Positions 14,323-15,892 of a DNA stretch of 15,892 bases are shown here, piece by piece. The stretch comes from an uncultured Rhodobiaceae bacterium (GTDB taxonomy: Archaea; Thermoplasmatota; Poseidoniia; Poseidoniales; Poseidoniaceae): positions 1-15,892 of the forward strand of contig CALDQY010000296.1 of NCBI GenBank assembly GCA_937911445.1, read 5' to 3'. Each line of letters opens with the position of its first letter. Position 1 is the first letter of the stretch. Under the pieces are notes generated by a model. The model did not search any database. It was given only the letters and a program-made list of their open reading frames with translations, and was not told where the DNA came from. The translations under genes were made by a program, and so were the position numbers.

Positions 14323-15892
14323 CACCACCTTCCTCTGGCTCGATGATTGCATCAACAACCTCTTGTTCAGATGTTGGCGGTGGAACGTACGTCGCATTCT
14401 TGCTTTCGTAGTCGTCACCATCGCCACCGAGGAGAATAATTAGAGCAAGAACCAACAGTGCAATCGCTAAACCTGCCATGATCAATTCCTGTACACCAAA
14501 CTCCTCATCGGCTGCTTTTCCGTCCCAAGTTCCTGCAACGGATGTTGCTACCATCAAGGATTGAACACCTTCAGTGTTGACGGCTCGAATCTCCACGGTT
14601 CGGTTTCCTTCCATAAGTTTCGATGTGTCAAGAGCGACACTCCAGTTGAAACGTGCAAACGGCCCGAGAGCCTCGGCATCCTCATCAAAGGTTGCAGACA
14701 TCCATTCGCCTCCGTCAATTCTGTACTCAACGGCAGAAACGGCACTGACTTGTCCCCAGGCAAGGCCAGTCAAGGTCGTGATGCCATCAGAAGTGTTACT
14801 GTCCATGATGTGGACTTGCGTTGTGACATCGACTTCGCCAGTCAAACCTTGGTACTTGAGGTCAAACGACATGGAGACTGCTGCGTAGGCATCGACCATT
14901 CCGAAGCCAAAGTCTCGGTTCCAGAACGGATCAACATCCGGAGCGGAAGGCTCGCCTTTGCGTTCAGCAGTGAGTTTGAGAATCTCCTTGATTTCAGCCG
15001 GAGAAAGGTCAGGATTCGCTTCAAGCATCATGGCCATGATACCTGAAACAGATGGTGTAGCGTACGATGTTCCGGATCCACGACCTGTGTAGCCATTGGA
15101 ACTTGCATCGCCACCGATGAAGTTGTTGCAACCACCAGACGACACACAGCCTTCAGCTTGGATGATGTTGGAACCCGGAGCAGTAACTTCAGGCTTCAAC
15201 TCGTTGAGCGGATTTCCATCGCCGTTGTCGCGACGAGGACCACGTGAAGAATATCCTGCAATTGTATCATCTTCCCGGTCAATGGTGTTTTGATCGTCCG
15301 TAGCCCCGACTGTGACCGACAAATCCGAGGAACCCATTCCAGAGAGACCATCGTTGTCAGGACCATCGTTGCCTGCAGCGACGCTCACAACGACACCAGC
15401 AATCATGGCTTCATCGAGGATACGACTGTGCATGTCAGAACCATCTGAGCCGCCTCCTTCGTGCGATGTGATTCCCCATGAAAGTGAGATGATGTCGATT
15501 CCATACTCGCTTTCATCAGCACCCGCCCAAGCATCGTCCTTGTGATCAATAATCCATTGCAAGCCGTTCATGGCCGATTCGTAGAATTCTTGTGATAGTA
15601 AATAATTCTCAAACGGTCCTGCTCCAGCATCGGTTCCAATTCGAACGTCAACAAGTGCTGCATCAGGCGCTGCACCGTAGAAATCCGTTTGCTCACCGTT
15701 GGCATCAAGTCCTGTTGCAGCAGCCATACCCATACAGGCCGTACCGTGTTGATGGCCATCGTCTGGATCGAAACTACCGTCTTCAACTCGACCTCCAGCA
15801 AGGACACATGCAGGGTCGCTGTGAACGAAACAAACAGCATCGTACCCTGCAACGAACTTCTCGTTGAGACCTGGGTGCTCGTTGTCAACGCC
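14309..15892 (-). CDS. Subtilisin-like (S8) serine protease, membrane-anchored, 5' end cut by window
   Basis: The 3' 527 codons of a subtilase gene; the start lies beyond the right edge. The frame is open to the last base. The fragment begins GVDNEHPGL, just after the expected catalytic Asp (off the window), and then has DDGHQHGTACMGMAA with the catalytic His (visible residue 49). VSVAAGNDGPDN holds the oxyanion Asn (175) and GTSYATPSVSG the catalytic Ser (276). The second His of the usual HGTH motif is Ala. After the protease domain comes an Ig-like beta domain (QVHIMDSNTS to SVAGTW), a transmembrane helix (about 469-490) and a 37-residue acidic, Pro-containing cytoplasmic tail ending EEGGDDRG. 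The protease therefore faces outside and is tethered by its C-terminus, fitting degradation of proteins at the cell surface. An ATG at 15733 inside the motif is not a start. The stop overlaps the aminotransferase start. Confidence 0.95.
   Translation of the reverse strand, partial: GVDNEHPGLNEKFVAGYDAVCFVHSDPACVLAGGRVEDGSFDPDDGHQHGTACMGMAAATGLDANGEQTDFYGAAPDAALVDVRIGTDAGAGPFENYLLSQEFYESAMNGLQWIIDHKDDAWAGADESEYGIDIISLSWGITSHEGGGSDGSDMHSRILDEAMIAGVVVSVAAGNDGPDNDGLSGMGSSDLSVTVGATDDQNTIDREDDTIAGYSSRGPRRDNGDGNPLNELKPEVTAPGSNIIQAEGCVSSGGCNNFIGGDASSNGYTGRGSGTSYATPSVSGIMAMMLEANPDLSPAEIKEILKLTAERKGEPSAPDVDPFWNRDFGFGMVDAYAAVSMSFDLKYQGLTGEVDVTTQVHIMDSNTSDGITTLTGLAWGQVSAVSAVEYRIDGGEWMSATFDEDAEALGPFARFNWSVALDTSKLMEGNRTVEIRAVNTEGVQSLMVATSVAGTWDGKAADEEFGVQELIMAGLAIALLVLALIILLGGDGDDYESKNATYVPPPTSEQEVVDAIIEPEEGGDDRG

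Overview
The window looks like a piece of a euryarchaeal chromosome, most likely from the marine planktonic Thermoplasmatota (Marine Group II, Poseidoniales, or a close relative). The evidence is an archaeal L3-L4 ribosomal gene order, a Hef/FANCM-type helicase, a group II chaperonin (thermosome), HdrB/SdhB-type proteins, large signal-peptide surface proteins with a single C-terminal membrane anchor, Shine-Dalgarno sites of the GGAGGTG type, and near-balanced base composition with dense packing. The lineage call is inference; no rRNA gene is present to confirm it. I saw no tRNA, IS element, CRISPR array or integrase.

Layout. Every gene except the helicase lies on the minus strand. Bases 1-1094 hold the start of the large ribosomal-protein operon: rpl3, then the first 25 codons of rpl4. 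A divergent intergenic region (1095-1383) separates it from the plus-strand Hef-type helicase (1384-3198), which lacks the XPF nuclease half and carries a PCNA-binding (PIP-box) motif near its C-terminus. The helicase converges on, and overlaps by 14 bases, a two-gene operon (6013 down to 3185). A thermosome subunit follows (7746-6124). Next is a block of cell-envelope genes: a 1121-residue surface protein, a polytopic membrane protein, and a small membrane protein with a cysteine cluster. Last come a class I aminotransferase and, running off the right edge, a membrane-anchored subtilisin-like protease. The protease and aminotransferase genes overlap by 14 bases.

Most notable system. The two-gene operon at 3185-6013 encodes (i) a 654-residue fusion of a [4Fe-4S] ferredoxin, a flavodoxin, and an SdhB/HdrC-like domain, and (ii) an HdrB-like protein. 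Together the last two parts have the layout of TfrB of methanogens (SdhB-HdrC followed by HdrB). The ferredoxin keeps all four cysteines and the flavodoxin keeps its FMN loops. In contrast, the SdhB/HdrC part has lost every cluster-binding cysteine, and the HdrB-like protein has lost about eight of ten. In both halves of the HdrB-like protein the CxxC motif has become C-x-x-S-H. It appears to be an old iron-sulfur scaffold stripped of its clusters, with a new ferredoxin-flavodoxin redox front end attached. I know of no description of such an arrangement, but I could not search.

Other points of interest are the PIP-box on a nuclease-less Hef, hairpin-rich leaders ahead of rpl3 and the ferredoxin fusion, a Gly-to-Tyr change beside a conserved nucleotide-site Asp of the thermosome, and a distinctive Trp/Tyr-rich cytoplasmic tail on the surface protein.
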